Counted from the first letter of the stretch, positions 51,449-60,337 are shown. The stretch: 64,000 nucleotides of DNA from Hominenteromicrobium mulieris (GCA_021029595.1 JAJJOY010000001.1:434001-498000); one strand, 5' to 3'. Numbers and translations: made by a program. The notes: generated by a model not told the origin, from the letters alone.

Positions 51449-52224
51449 AGCGCCTCCTGAAACAGTATACTTGCTTCCATCAATTGTTTTGTGTAATCAT
51501 GCCGTGGTGTGGAGAGCACCTCATGGGTTCTACCCTGTTCAATGATTTCTCCCGATTTCATCACCGCAACACGGTCGCACAGTCTCGCTACTACACCAAA
51601 ATCATGTGTGATAACCAGCATCGATACCCCTGATGTTTTTATTTTTTCCAGTTCATTTAAAATCAAATATTCACTGGCCGCATCTACGGCAGTGGTAATT
51701 TCGTCTGCAATAATCAGTTTCGAAGCCTGCTGCATAGTGAGAGCAATCATCACTCTCTGCAGCATGCCGCCCGAAAGCTCATCCGGATAACTGTTAAAAA
51801 TTTTTTCCGCATCCGGCAAGTTCACACTGGCCAACGTATTCGTAAGTTCTCTACAAAAGTTGTGCCGTTCTTCTCTGGTATTGAATCGAAACCCCATTTC
51901 AAGTTGTTTTCCCAGCTTCACCATGGGAGCAAATGCAGTCATGGGATTCTGCGGTATCATACTGATCTGTTTTCCTCGATAGTCAGCCAGTTCTTTTGCA
52001 TTCATGGAAAAGACATCTCTGCCATTCCAGCGAATTTCCCCTCTGATTTGAAAAGCACGAGAATTTAACAGCCGCATAATACACTTGCTGGTCATGCTTT
52101 TCCCGCTTCCGCTTTCTCCGATCAGCCCGAAGGTTTCTCCCTCGCCTACGGAAAAGCTGATGGAGTGAAGCAATTCCTCTTTTGTCAGTTTTGAGCGAAC
52201 TGTTAAACAGTTGATATCAAGCAT
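51442..52224 (-). CDS. ABC transporter ATP-binding protein, DppD/OppD/NikD type
   Basis: A 260-residue nucleotide-binding subunit. Walker A GLIGESGSGKSMT, the Q-loop segment ISMIPQNPMTAFAPMVKLGKQ, the signature ELSGGMLQRVMIALTM and Walker B SKLIIADEITTAVDAAS are present; the switch His is in MLVITHDFG. It lacks the long C-terminal oligopeptide tail of OppD, as in Nik-type ATPases. Starts two bases after the permease gene stop. Confidence 0.92.
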   Translation of the reverse strand: MLDINCLTVRSKLTKEELLHSISFSVGEGETFGLIGESGSGKSMTSKCIMRLLNSRAFQIRGEIRWNGRDVFSMNAKELADYRGKQISMIPQNPMTAFAPMVKLGKQLEMGFRFNTREERHNFCRELTNTLASVNLPDAEKIFNSYPDELSGGMLQRVMIALTMQQASKLIIADEITTAVDAASEYLILNELEKIKTSGVSMLVITHDFGVVARLCDRVAVMKSGEIIEQGRTHEVLSTPRHDYTKQLMEASILFQEALC

Positions 52225-52226
52225 TT

Positions 52227-53045
52227 CTAACCCTCCCGTGGTGCGTAAATATCCCGCAAAGCCTCACCGAACAAATTAAATCCACCGGCTGTAAACAGGA
52301 TACAAAGCCCCGGATAGACCAGAAGCTGCGGCTGACTGAAAATCAGTTGTTTGGCATTCACGAACATGGCGCCCCACTCTGCTGTTCCCGCCTCCAAGCC
52401 CAGCCCCAGAAAGGCGTAACTGGAAATCATAATGATAATGGAGGACAGTCCTGTACTGAATATCACCAAAAGATGTGGAAGGACATTTGGAATAATATGC
52501 CGGAATATAATCCGCAGTTCTGAACAGCCTGACATCCGGCAGGTGATAACATAAGGTTTTTGTTTTTCTCTGAGAACGTAGGTACGAACCACTCGTGCAT
52601 TCCATACCCACATGGCAATTACAATGGATAGAATGATACTGAACACTTTTGATTCAAATAATCCCACCAGAGTAATGGCCACAAGAAAGGGTGGAAATGC
52701 CATAAAGATGTTAGAAACAACATCAAAAATCCGGTCAAGTACACCGCCCAGATAAGCGCAGACAGTAGCTACGACCGTACTGACAAGTGCCAAAATGATA
52801 AGCGAGGGCAGAGCGATAGACATAGATGACCGCGCGCCATAGAGCAATCGTGAAAATACGCAGCGCCCCATTTCATCTGTTCCAAGAGGATATTCTGAAT
52901 CAGGTGCAGACAAAGCATGCGCGACGTTTAGCTCTGATGGATCATGCGGTGCTATAAAGGGCGCAAATGCCACAACAAAAAATACAATTAACATCATGGC
53001 CAACCCAAGCAGTGCCTGCGGTTTATGTAAAATTTTACGAATCAT
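52227..53045 (-). CDS. ABC transporter permease, DppC/OppC/NikC type
   Basis: A 272-residue inner-membrane permease with about six helices. The N-terminus has one helix (LLGLAMMLIVFFVVAFAPFIA), then the family segment SEYPLGTDEMGRCVFSRLLYGARSS and the EAA-type coupling motif (YVITCRMSGCSELRIIFRHIIPNV). It overlaps the partner permease gene by 11 bases. Confidence 0.92.
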   Translation of the reverse strand: MIRKILHKPQALLGLAMMLIVFFVVAFAPFIAPHDPSELNVAHALSAPDSEYPLGTDEMGRCVFSRLLYGARSSMSIALPSLIILALVSTVVATVCAYLGGVLDRIFDVVSNIFMAFPPFLVAITLVGLFESKVFSIILSIVIAMWVWNARVVRTYVLREKQKPYVITCRMSGCSELRIIFRHIIPNVLPHLLVIFSTGLSSIIIMISSYAFLGLGLEAGTAEWGAMFVNAKQLIFSQPQLLVYPGLCILFTAGGFNLFGEALRDIYAPREG

Positions 53046-53979
53046 AAACCTTCTCCTTTGCTTTTCCGTGTGGGTTTAAAGCGATATTGACCAGATCCGC
53101 TATAAAATTAACCAGAACAAAAATGGCGGCTGTTAACAAAACACATGCGTTGATTGTAATAGTGTCCCGTGCATTTAACGCTGTTACCAACATAGAACCT
53201 ATTCCCGGAATAGAAAAAACTGATTCCACCATTGCGCTGCCTGCTATCATAAACCCAAAACTTTGGGCGAGCATTGTTACCAAAGGGGGCAGTGCAAACC
53301 GGCTTACCATAAAAGCGATTCTGCGTTCCGAAACCCCACGTGAACGGGCATATAAAACGAAATCCTGACTATATCCCTCCAAAAGTGAAGAACGAAACAC
53401 ACGAATATTACCTGCCGCAACCGGGATTGCCAGAGCCAAAGCCGGAAGAATAAAATCTTTCATGCTGTCTGCCCCCATAATGCTGAAGATCGGAATCTGA
53501 ACAGAAAAGGCCAGCAGGAGCATAAAACCAATCCAGTAATTGGGCAGAGACATGGAAACGATCCCAAACAAGTAAACTGTTTTATCGAATAATCCACCTT
53601 TTTTACTGGCAGATAGCACACCCAGAGGAATACTAAATATGGCTGCAAACAACAACGCCAATGATGCCATTGTGATGGTTGGCCCTAATGAGGCTGTCAG
53701 TTCTTCGATGATAGGGCGGCCTGTATTGTAGGAATTTCCAAAATCTCCATGTAACGCGTTCCACAGCCAAGAACCATATTGCTGGATCAGAGGTTTGTCA
53801 AGGCCCAATTCTTCCCGTACTAATTCAACCTGTTCTGGAGTGGGTCTTGAATACCGGCGCACAGCCAAAGCCTCAGCCGCATCTACAGGGGATAAATTTG
53901 TGTAGATGAAAGTCAAAATCGTGATGCCAAACAGCACAAGGAGAAATAAAGATAAGCGCGTCAATATTTTTTTGCTCAT
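53035..53979 (-). CDS. ABC transporter permease, DppB/OppB/NikB type
   Basis: A 314-residue inner-membrane permease. It has the N-terminal helix LSLFLLVLFGITILTFIYTNL, the periplasmic segment with VREELGLDKPLIQQYGSWL, and the coupling loop DFVLYARSRGVSERRIAFMV. The C-terminal helices with SVFSIPGIGSMLVTALNARD are typical of OppB. Overlaps the upstream exporter gene by four bases, so importer and exporter-type genes form one operon. Confidence 0.92.
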   Translation of the reverse strand: MSKKILTRLSLFLLVLFGITILTFIYTNLSPVDAAEALAVRRYSRPTPEQVELVREELGLDKPLIQQYGSWLWNALHGDFGNSYNTGRPIIEELTASLGPTITMASLALLFAAIFSIPLGVLSASKKGGLFDKTVYLFGIVSMSLPNYWIGFMLLLAFSVQIPIFSIMGADSMKDFILPALALAIPVAAGNIRVFRSSLLEGYSQDFVLYARSRGVSERRIAFMVSRFALPPLVTMLAQSFGFMIAGSAMVESVFSIPGIGSMLVTALNARDTITINACVLLTAAIFVLVNFIADLVNIALNPHGKAKEKVYDS

Positions 53980-55736
53980 ACTCCAACTCCCAAGGCTCCT
54001 TCTCCAGCAATACTCCAGCTTTCGGCTTTCTTCCTGCTTTGGACAAAATCCGCATAGATTCCATCCTGCTTTATCAAATCCTCATGTCTGCCGCGCTGTA
54101 TGATACGGCCAGCCTCCAGAACAAGAATCTGATCCGCATGTTGAACGGTTTTGAGCCTGTGGGCAATCATAATAATCGTTTTATTATGCGTCAACGCTTC
54201 AATCGCTTCTTGAAGTTCAGCTTCATTTTCCGGGTCAACGTTGGCGGTAGCCTCATCCAAAATGATGATCGGGGAATCTTTCAACATGGCGCGTGCGATG
54301 GATAGGCGTTGACGCTCTCCACCGGAAATAGTAGCTCCACCTTCTCCGATCACCGTGTCGTAACCATCCGGAAGGGCAGAAATAAAGTCATGGCACCGGG
54401 CTGCCTTGGCAACCGCCACAACCTCTTCGTGAGTGGCACCGGGTTTTCCAAATTTAATATTGTTTTCAATCGTATCATTAAAGAGGTAGACCGTTTGAAA
54501 TACCATACTAAAGTTTGCCATCAAGCTGTCCAACTGGTATTCCCTGATATCTGTCCCGCCCAATTTAACTGTTCCACTGTCCACATCCCAGAAACGAGCC
54601 ATTAAACTGGTAAGAGTTGTTTTTCCTGATCCGGAGGGGCCAACGATTGCAGTGGTAGTCCCTTCCGGTATGGAAAAGCTGACATCATGGATAATTTCCC
54701 GTTCTCCATAAGAAAAACTGACATGTTCAAATGTAATATCCCTATTTTTCGTTTCTTGTTTTGTACCTTGTTCATCCATGCGGGGAGCATGATCAATCTG
54801 TTCCACTCTGTCAATGGAAGCGTCAATCATCGGAAGCATAAAGAACATTTCTCCGGCTGACTCAAGCTCGCTGTAAACAAGAAAAGCGGAAATCGCCATC
54901 ATCAAGCAGGTAAATAAAGTCATAGCTCCACTTAAATATAGCCAGATAGAAAGAAGCACAGCCGCTACCGCAGCAATTCGCAACACAATTTGCTCCAGAA
55001 CATTGTATGGGATACGCTTGCGCTCCAGCTTAAAGTTTTGATACTCCGTTTCCTCTATGGTTTTATTTAATGTTTGATTCGCCGCCTTATCGCCATGAAA
55101 CGCACGAACAACGCTCATTCCCTGAATATATTCAAGAACGGAATCTACCAATTTGGTTTGTGCCTGCAAACGTCCGGGAGAAAGCTGACGGGATTTTTTC
55201 AGCAATTGTGAATTAACAAATAAAAACAACAGTACTCCTAATAAGAAAATCAACCCTATACGCCAATCAAAAAACAGAATCGCAATAGAAAATACAACAG
55301 TACGGATGATCCCCACCATCGTTCGGGCAATGACGGCAAACGACATACTCTCCAAATCTTCCATTGTAGAAGTTGCTGCAGCCGTAAGGCTTCCCAAGCT
55401 TTGACTATTGAAATAGCCCATCGGCATGTACTTCATACGTTCACCGATCCTGATTCTTTTTTCCTCACACATATGGTAATTGGCCTGTCCTTCACTGTTG
55501 TGGGCCAGATACCAGAAAACCGCAGCGCCTGTTACACTGACCAGCATGACGCCCAGTGCGGCCAATGCTGTTTCGCCTGTAACATTTTGTTCTACCAAGG
55601 CTCGCAGCACAACCAGCAAAGCAATAAACTGGATAGCTTCAAAAATACTGCGAAGCAGTTCATAACCCATTCCCTTATACCACGTCTTTTTCTGTTTTCC
55701 AGCAAAAGCAAAAAAACGTTTATATGCGTTAAACAT
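53976..55736 (-). CDS. ABC half-transporter (membrane domain plus ATPase), siderophore/YbtP-Q or IrtA-B type, second subunit
   Basis: A 586-residue fused protein with six helices in residues 20-310 and a nucleotide-binding domain behind. Walker A GPSGSGKTTLTSL, signature TISGGERQRLSIARAM, Walker B SPIIILDEATANVD. Start ATG after AAAGGAGG, overlapping its partner by eight bases. Paired half-transporters of this type with an exporter fold import ferric siderophores in yersiniabactin (YbtP/Q) and mycobactin (IrtA/B) systems, although others export drugs or peptides. The operon context favours metallophore traffic. Confidence 0.88.
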   Translation of the reverse strand: MFNAYKRFFAFAGKQKKTWYKGMGYELLRSIFEAIQFIALLVVLRALVEQNVTGETALAALGVMLVSVTGAAVFWYLAHNSEGQANYHMCEEKRIRIGERMKYMPMGYFNSQSLGSLTAAATSTMEDLESMSFAVIARTMVGIIRTVVFSIAILFFDWRIGLIFLLGVLLFLFVNSQLLKKSRQLSPGRLQAQTKLVDSVLEYIQGMSVVRAFHGDKAANQTLNKTIEETEYQNFKLERKRIPYNVLEQIVLRIAAVAAVLLSIWLYLSGAMTLFTCLMMAISAFLVYSELESAGEMFFMLPMIDASIDRVEQIDHAPRMDEQGTKQETKNRDITFEHVSFSYGEREIIHDVSFSIPEGTTTAIVGPSGSGKTTLTSLMARFWDVDSGTVKLGGTDIREYQLDSLMANFSMVFQTVYLFNDTIENNIKFGKPGATHEEVVAVAKAARCHDFISALPDGYDTVIGEGGATISGGERQRLSIARAMLKDSPIIILDEATANVDPENEAELQEAIEALTHNKTIIMIAHRLKTVQHADQILVLEAGRIIQRGRHEDLIKQDGIYADFVQSRKKAESWSIAGEGALGVGV

Positions 55737-57486
55737 TCTCAGCGCCTCCTTTCATACCGGCAGAGTCTTTTGCCTGTATATGCGCTTTCCACATATCTGT
55801 ATAAAGCGGACAATTTTTCAGAAGTTCTTCATGAGTTCCAGTTGCGGCGATTTTTCCGTTTTCTACTACTGCAATCTGCTCAGACTGGATAATAGTCGAT
55901 AACCTATGTGCAATAACAATCAAGGTCTTTCCTTTAGTAAGCCGGTTCACCGCATCCTGTATAACCGCTTCATTTTCCGGGTCAGTATAGGAAGTCGCTT
56001 CGTCGAGGATAACGACGGGTGCGTTTTTCATCATAGCTCTGGCAATGGCAATCCTCTGGCGTTCTCCACCGGACAAATGGCTTCCGGCTCCTCCCACAAG
56101 GGTTTCGTAACCGTGTTCGAGGCCCATAATAAACTCATGACAGCCTGCAGCTTTGGCGATTTCCTCCACTTCTTGGTCTGATGCGTTGGGATTACCCATA
56201 CGAATGTTTTCTCGTACAGACACATTAAATAGAAAATTGTCTTGGGATACATATCCAATTAAATCCATTACTTGATCTGCGGGAATTTTTTTAATGTCAA
56301 CCCCACCAATCGTAATTGTTCCTTCATCAATATCCCAATAAGAAGCAATCAATTTTGCGATGGTAGATTTACCGGAACCAGAAGGACCAACCAAAGCGGT
56401 TGTAGTTCCCTGTTTAATTTTTAAGTTTATACCCTTTAAGACTTGAGTATCCTTATATGCGAATTTCACATCGGTTAAAGTAATATCCAATCCGTTTAAG
56501 TTTTTATGTTGGAGTGGACGATCTAAATCCGGTTCTGATAAAATAGAACTGATTTCTCCAACGATGGTACTGATTTTGGAAAAGTCATCGGTTAAAAAGA
56601 TTGCAAATACCAACGGGCCTACAATACCCAGCGATAAAATCATAATAGTGATGAAGGCAGCTGTGGTAAGGCTTCCGTTCATATAGAAAATACATCCAAT
56701 GGGGAGTACCCCAATCAAAACAGCTGGCCAGATGGTCATCATAAGGGCTGAATACCCTTGTGTAGATTTCATCCAGTCAAGAATCAATTCTGCATTTTTA
56801 TGAACAGCCTGCGTAAATTTCCCATAGGACACCGCGCTCTGGTTAAACGCTTTAATGACTTCAATCCCGTTGATGTATTCTACTGTGGTAGCACTCATGT
56901 GTTTACCTGCTTGTACGACTGCCCCGTATTTTTTAGGATATTCTTTCATTTGTGCCATATAGCACAGGATACCAATCGGAATAGTAATCAGAGAAACGAG
57001 AGCCATGCGCCAGTCTAAAACAAACAAGTAGATAATGACTGCGACAGGAACCAAAAGGTTAGAAGTCATTTCGGGAATGATATGCGCCAATGGAACCTCC
57101 ATCTGTTCTACTCGCTCTACCATAGAACTTTTCAGTTTTCCCGATGGCGTATCGGTTAGATACCCCATAGAAACCTTTGTCAACTTCGAGGCAATCCTTC
57201 GCCGTATTTCAGATAAAACTGCAAACGTTGCTTCGTGCGAAGCTTTTGTCGAAAACCCATGAAATACAGACTTCATGATGAAAGCGACCAAAGCAACAGA
57301 ACACCACAATAGGTATATAGAAAAATCCTGTTCTCCTACAATAAGCAAATTAATCATCTTTGCGACTGCAAAGTATGGTACAATACCACTGGCCACCCCC
57401 AACACAGATAAAACCACGGAGCAAAGGAATCCACCCTTATGCGGACGGATGAAATCCATGATCCCAATAGATGAAGTTTGCTTCAT
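55729..57486 (-). CDS. ABC half-transporter (membrane domain plus ATPase), siderophore/YbtP-Q or IrtA-B type, first subunit
   Basis: A 585-residue partner of the preceding half-transporter. Six membrane helices (for example GFLCSVVLSVLGVASGIVPYFAVA and the segment MALVSLITIPIGILCYMAQM) precede an ATPase with Walker A GPSGSGKSTIAKL, signature HLSGGERQRIAIARAM and Walker B APVVILDEATSYTD. ATG at 57486 follows GAAAGGAGG. It is the first gene of the transporter operon; a palindrome lies directly upstream of its ribosome site. Confidence 0.88.
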   Translation of the reverse strand: MKQTSSIGIMDFIRPHKGGFLCSVVLSVLGVASGIVPYFAVAKMINLLIVGEQDFSIYLLWCSVALVAFIMKSVFHGFSTKASHEATFAVLSEIRRRIASKLTKVSMGYLTDTPSGKLKSSMVERVEQMEVPLAHIIPEMTSNLLVPVAVIIYLFVLDWRMALVSLITIPIGILCYMAQMKEYPKKYGAVVQAGKHMSATTVEYINGIEVIKAFNQSAVSYGKFTQAVHKNAELILDWMKSTQGYSALMMTIWPAVLIGVLPIGCIFYMNGSLTTAAFITIMILSLGIVGPLVFAIFLTDDFSKISTIVGEISSILSEPDLDRPLQHKNLNGLDITLTDVKFAYKDTQVLKGINLKIKQGTTTALVGPSGSGKSTIAKLIASYWDIDEGTITIGGVDIKKIPADQVMDLIGYVSQDNFLFNVSVRENIRMGNPNASDQEVEEIAKAAGCHEFIMGLEHGYETLVGGAGSHLSGGERQRIAIARAMMKNAPVVILDEATSYTDPENEAVIQDAVNRLTKGKTLIVIAHRLSTIIQSEQIAVVENGKIAATGTHEELLKNCPLYTDMWKAHIQAKDSAGMKGGAENV

Positions 57487-57502
57487 AAAAAATCCTCCTT
57501 TC

Positions 57503-57518
57503 GTTAGCTGTAGCTAAC
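57503..57518. promoter_or_regulatory. Palindrome in front of the transporter operon, probable operator
   Basis: GTTAGCTGTAGCTAAC: six-base arms GTTAGC/GCTAAC around TGTA, 17 bases upstream of the first transporter start. GTTAG-CTAAC halves resemble DtxR/IdeR-type iron boxes, so the operon's own DtxR-type protein is a candidate; TetR is another. Confidence 0.5.
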
Positions 57519-57533
57519 CATTGCATCTAAAAA

Positions 57534-57575
57534 AGCCGATAACCTGTAAGATTCCTGTCTTACAAATTATCGGCT
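57534..57575 (-). terminator. Terminator between the TetR-KTR unit and the transporter operon
   Basis: On the minus strand a 9-bp stem (57575-57567 with 57542-57534) with an inner stem TGTAAG/CTTACA is followed by TTTTTT. Its 5' arm contains the stop codon of the KTR protein gene. Confidence 0.8.
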
Positions 57576-57773
57576 CTGCGTCTTAGCGTCTGGCTCTAAC
57601 GATACTATTTTATTTTCTTGAACATCTATGATATGTTCATGTCCACACTTAGGGCAAAACAACGGAAAACGCTTTAATACTGTATCTCTGTTTACCTTCG
57701 TTCTCGTTTTATTGCCGCAGACAGGACAATGAACCCAGCCGGATGAATCAATCCACCCACTCAAAAGCATCAC
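57567..57773 (-). CDS. Cysteine-rich KTR domain protein (zinc ribbon)
   Basis: A 68-residue protein with two CxxC pairs, CPVCGNKTRTKV and CPKCGHEHIID, forming a zinc ribbon; the KTR signature lies after the first pair. This family occurs widely in conjugative transposons beside regulators. The start overlaps the TetR stop (TGATG), so the two are co-translated. Function is unknown; DNA or RNA binding is plausible. Confidence 0.88.
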   Translation of the reverse strand: MMLLSGWIDSSGWVHCPVCGNKTRTKVNRDTVLKRFPLFCPKCGHEHIIDVQENKIVSLEPDAKTQSR

Positions 57774-58396
57774 CCCGCATTTTCTTCAAAAATCGTCTTC
57801 CATCCGGCATTATAAAACCTTCTCATTCTTTGGATATGCTCGACAGCCTGATCTTGGGGCATATCATGAATAACCACTTCAAATAGTCCGGCATAAAAAG
57901 CACTGGACAGAAGGTGCGCCAGTTCCGGCGTAAGCCGTCCGGAGGAAAGCGCGTCATTTCCTGTCTGTTCAATAAACTGCATGGTACAGGAAATATCCAA
58001 TTCAATAATCCGATGGATAAATTCCTGATATGTGCTATTCTCTCCACTGGTAAGAATCAGCTTAAACTCGTCGAAATGATCGTAGATATATGCAATTACC
58101 TTAGAAAAGCCGTCGTTTCCAAAGGTCATAACCTTTTCTTTCTGCTCATCTGATGAAAGTATTTTAAAGCGATGGAGTTCCCCTTCGAGTAAATTACAAA
58201 ATTCATCAGCCGTTGGCCCTACTAAAGCGCAATACAGACTTTTCTTATCAGGATATCGGATATAGATAGCGCCTTTGCTGGAGCCTGCTTTTTCCGCAAT
58301 CACCTGCAGCGAAGCGTTCTCATATCCACTCTTTAAGAACTCTTTTTTAGCTGATTCAAGCAATTTTTCAGTAACGCCCTCCACACGTTTTGCCAT
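57770..58396 (-). CDS. TetR/AcrR family repressor
   Basis: A 208-residue regulator. The N-terminal HTH (VTEKLLESAKKEFLKSGYENASLQVIAEKAGSSKGAIYIRYPDKKSLYCAL) is a textbook TetR domain; the C-terminal 150 residues form a divergent ligand-binding helical domain. ATG at 58396 has GGAGTTGATGG upstream. It is the first gene of the cargo region and probably controls its own unit through the inverted repeats at 58441-58477, and perhaps the transporters. Ligand unknown. Confidence 0.9.
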   Translation of the reverse strand: MAKRVEGVTEKLLESAKKEFLKSGYENASLQVIAEKAGSSKGAIYIRYPDKKSLYCALVGPTADEFCNLLEGELHRFKILSSDEQKEKVMTFGNDGFSKVIAYIYDHFDEFKLILTSGENSTYQEFIHRIIELDISCTMQFIEQTGNDALSSGRLTPELAHLLSSAFYAGLFEVVIHDMPQDQAVEHIQRMRRFYNAGWKTIFEENAG

Positions 58397-58440
58397 TCCA
58401 TCAACTCCAAACTCGAATTTATAGGTTGATTTTGTAAACA

Positions 58441-58477
58441 GATTAAAACCTTCGGTTTCAATCCAACGGTTTTAATA
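58441..58477. promoter_or_regulatory. Inverted repeats upstream of tetR, probable operator
   Basis: GATTAAAACC-TTC-GGTTTCAATC (nine of ten pairs) is followed four bases later by another GGTTTTAATA half-site, 45 bases upstream of the TetR start. Overlapping dyads of this kind are typical TetR autoregulatory sites. Confidence 0.6.
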
Positions 58478-58565
58478 TACTGCTTTTTTTGAAAACTGTC
58501 AAGTTAATTGTCTCACAAAGTTAGTTTCTTCTAACCTCGAAAAATAATGCAATTTGCACATATAG

Positions 58566-58600
58566 AAAGAGCCGAATAAAATTAGTTTACTCGGCTCTTT
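58566..58600 (-). terminator. Terminator behind the XRE gene
   Basis: A 10-bp stem (58566-58575 with 58591-58600) with TTTCTAT on the minus-strand side lies just downstream of the XRE stop. The 58478-58565 stretch between it and the TetR operator holds nothing else recognisable. Confidence 0.65.
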
Positions 58601-58624
58601 ACAGCATAACAGATTCTATTTTTT

Positions 58625-58984
58625 CTATTTTGCAAACTCCTGCATAATCAAGTTGAGAATTTCCTGCTGACCCGTAGATAATCCCCCGGCCTTCGGCTTA
58701 GTGCTTTGTTTCAATTCTTTTACCAGCCGACGAACCAAATCGCGCTGCTCATCCGTCATATCCGTTAAAAGCACCTGATCCTTTTTATCAAACCCAACCA
58801 AGTAGTCTAACGAAACATCGTAAATCCTTGCCATAGTGGTGAGGACATCCAGCGTGGGGATTTTGATATTGTTTTCATAGTTGCTGATTACCGATCCGGC
58901 CCGGCCTACCCGACGCCCAAGTTCCTCCTGAGAAATACCATGCTTTTCCCGCAGCATCCGCAAATGATTTCCAAAATCAAACAT
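58625..58984 (-). CDS. XRE family (Cro/CI-type) repressor
   Basis: A 119-residue regulator with an N-terminal HTH (FGNHLRMLREKHGISQEELGRRVGRAGSVISNYENNIKIPTLDVLTTMARIYDVSLDYLVG) and a short helical C-terminus for dimerisation. The ATG at 58984 has GAGG eight bases upstream; the GTG at 58993 lies within that site. It is transcribed divergently from the + strand control genes and probably binds the dyad at 59076-59090, working as the quiescence switch of the element. Confidence 0.88.
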   Translation of the reverse strand: MFDFGNHLRMLREKHGISQEELGRRVGRAGSVISNYENNIKIPTLDVLTTMARIYDVSLDYLVGFDKKDQVLLTDMTDEQRDLVRRLVKELKQSTKPKAGGLSTGQQEILNLIMQEFAK

Positions 58985-59037
58985 CCCTATCACCTCGCTC
59001 TGTCCTGTGATTTCGTGTATAGCTATATTTTACTCCG

Positions 59038-59067
59038 TTGACCTTCGCGTCTGGCTAAGTGTATAAT
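59038..59067 (+). promoter_or_regulatory. Sigma-A promoter toward the control genes
   Basis: TTGACC (59038-59043), 18-base spacer, TATAAT (59062-59067), reading away from the XRE gene. Confidence 0.75.
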
Positions 59068-59075
59068 AAAAGTAT

Positions 59076-59090
59076 TTAGCGAATCGCTAA
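59076..59090. promoter_or_regulatory. Probable XRE repressor operator
   Basis: TTAGCGA-A-TCGCTAA, two perfect seven-base arms, begins nine bases after the -10 box of the divergent promoter, where binding would block initiation. GAGCGAAT nearby may be an additional half-site. Confidence 0.65.
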
Positions 59091-59460
59091 GATTATGAGC
59101 GAATATTTTTCCGATTTGCGATGAAAAGGGAGCCGAGAAGCCCATAAGAAAGGTTTTTTGGCATAAAACCGCCCGAAAGAAATAGGGCGGGCTGTTCGTA
59201 AAGAGGGAGTGGAGTAACTGTGGTGAGAGGACTCACACCCCTTTATTTTCCCTGTAATGGCAACACAGAAAAAGGCGCTTTCCCAACCTTTTATGATGAA
59301 ATCACCCTGCCGAATGTTGTAAAATATACTTGTTATCAAGCTGACGATTTCAAAAGGTCAGATCGGGCTACATTCCCCATTATTGTGGCAGCGTATGCCC
59401 AAAACCCTTTATACAAGAGAAATCCATATCCAGAATTCATGCACTGAAAGGAGTATCCAA
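59091..59460. other. Leader region without a confident gene
   Basis: About 370 bases between the XRE operator and the winged-helix gene. A 75-codon frame at 59220-59447 (GTG start behind GAGGGAG) is open but has no recognisable motif and a composition unlike its neighbours; it may be chance. Nothing else stands out. Confidence 0.4.
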
Positions 59461-59895
59461 ATGCCAAAAGTAATGATCATTGAATGCAGTGATGAAGAAG
59501 CCGACCGTTTGGTTGAGCAGATCAAGAGCATTATTGCCGAACCCCAATACCAGCCATTTCGAGGGCCGGGAAAGGTTTATGAATTCGGCTCATTGCGGAT
59601 TGACCAGCCCAAGCGGGAAGTAACCCTCCATGGTAATGCTGTAAAACTAAGCCATCGGGAATTCGAAATTCTCGGCTTATTTGCTTCCCATCCGAATCAG
59701 GCCCTTTCTGCGTCTTTTCTCCACAATGCCGTCTGGCTTCATCCAGATTCGGAGCATGGAGAGGAAGAAGCTGCCGCCTATGTGCGAAGCCTGCAGGAAA
59801 AACTCGGCCTGAATAAATCGAACCCCACCTGCCGGATCGTTGAAGGTACCTGTGCAGAGAAAAAAGGCTGTTGTTTTACCTTTTTGGTTGATTAA
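59461..59895 (+). CDS. Winged-helix DNA-binding protein without receiver domain
   Basis: A 144-residue protein with an OmpR/PhoB-type winged helix in residues 45-144 (FGSLRIDQPKREVTLHGNAVKLSHREFEILGLFASHPNQALSASFLHNAVW, YVRSLQEKLGLN). The N-terminus MPKVMIIECSDEEADRLVEQI resembles the first strand and helix of a response regulator, but the rest of the receiver and the phosphorylated Asp are missing. ATG at 59461 follows GAAAGGAG. Likely a phosphorylation-independent regulator of the element. Confidence 0.82.
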   Translation: MPKVMIIECSDEEADRLVEQIKSIIAEPQYQPFRGPGKVYEFGSLRIDQPKREVTLHGNAVKLSHREFEILGLFASHPNQALSASFLHNAVWLHPDSEHGEEEAAAYVRSLQEKLGLNKSNPTCRIVEGTCAEKKGCCFTFLVD

Positions 59896-60101
59896 ATAAA
59901 TATTCTTGTTCTTTTGTCATGTAATGTAGATAAAAGCACTACGAAATATGCAAATGAAAGGAGAATCGAATCAGAAAAGTAGTTTTTCTCTTTTATACTG
60001 TCCCCATCTAAATTTATATGGGGAAATATGGAAATAAAACAACGTCCGCTTTCCCCATGCAGAGGGGATGGCGACAATGCGGCGAAAACCACCGCACACA
60101 G

Positions 60102-60142
60102 AAAGGGCTGCAGCTTCATACGAAGCTGCAGCCCTTTTTCGT
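60102..60142. terminator. Strong bidirectional terminator
   Basis: Perfect 16-bp stem with a four-base loop (60102-60117, 60122-60137), T-tract on the + strand side. Confidence 0.88.
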
Positions 60143-60203
60143 TCGACATTATCTCATTTTAATTTACCATTAAATGCCAATTTCGAGGAAACAGCCTCGC
60201 TAT

Positions 60204-60236
60204 GCGCATTCGCCTGCGGGCGGGTGCGCTTTTTTC
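60204..60236 (+). terminator. Terminator
   Basis: An 11-bp stem with two G-U pairs (60204-60214, 60219-60229) followed by T6. Confidence 0.8.
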
Positions 60237-60337
60237 ATGTTTTTAGAAAGAGGTCATGGCTAAGAACTCATAGCGGCAGGCCGCCGCCCCGACAATCTGA
60301 ATTTTTCAAAATTTCAGATTGATCGGAGGAAACAGCC

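Larger units (their letters stand above)
59896..60337. other. Noncoding region with three hairpins before the sigma-factor gene
   Basis: No gene is seen in 440 bases. It contains a perfect 16-bp terminator (60102-60117 with 60122-60137), another terminator (60204-60214 with 60219-60229, T6), and a hairpin (60293-60301 with 60313-60321) that ends four bases before the sigma-factor ribosome site and could control its translation. Two TCCCCAT/GGGGA inverted repeats lie at 60000-60075. Confidence 0.55.

Noticed and set aside
59076-59339. Minus-strand frame of 87 codons upstream of the XRE gene
   Set aside because: It overlaps the divergent promoter and the repressor operator and has no ribosome site.
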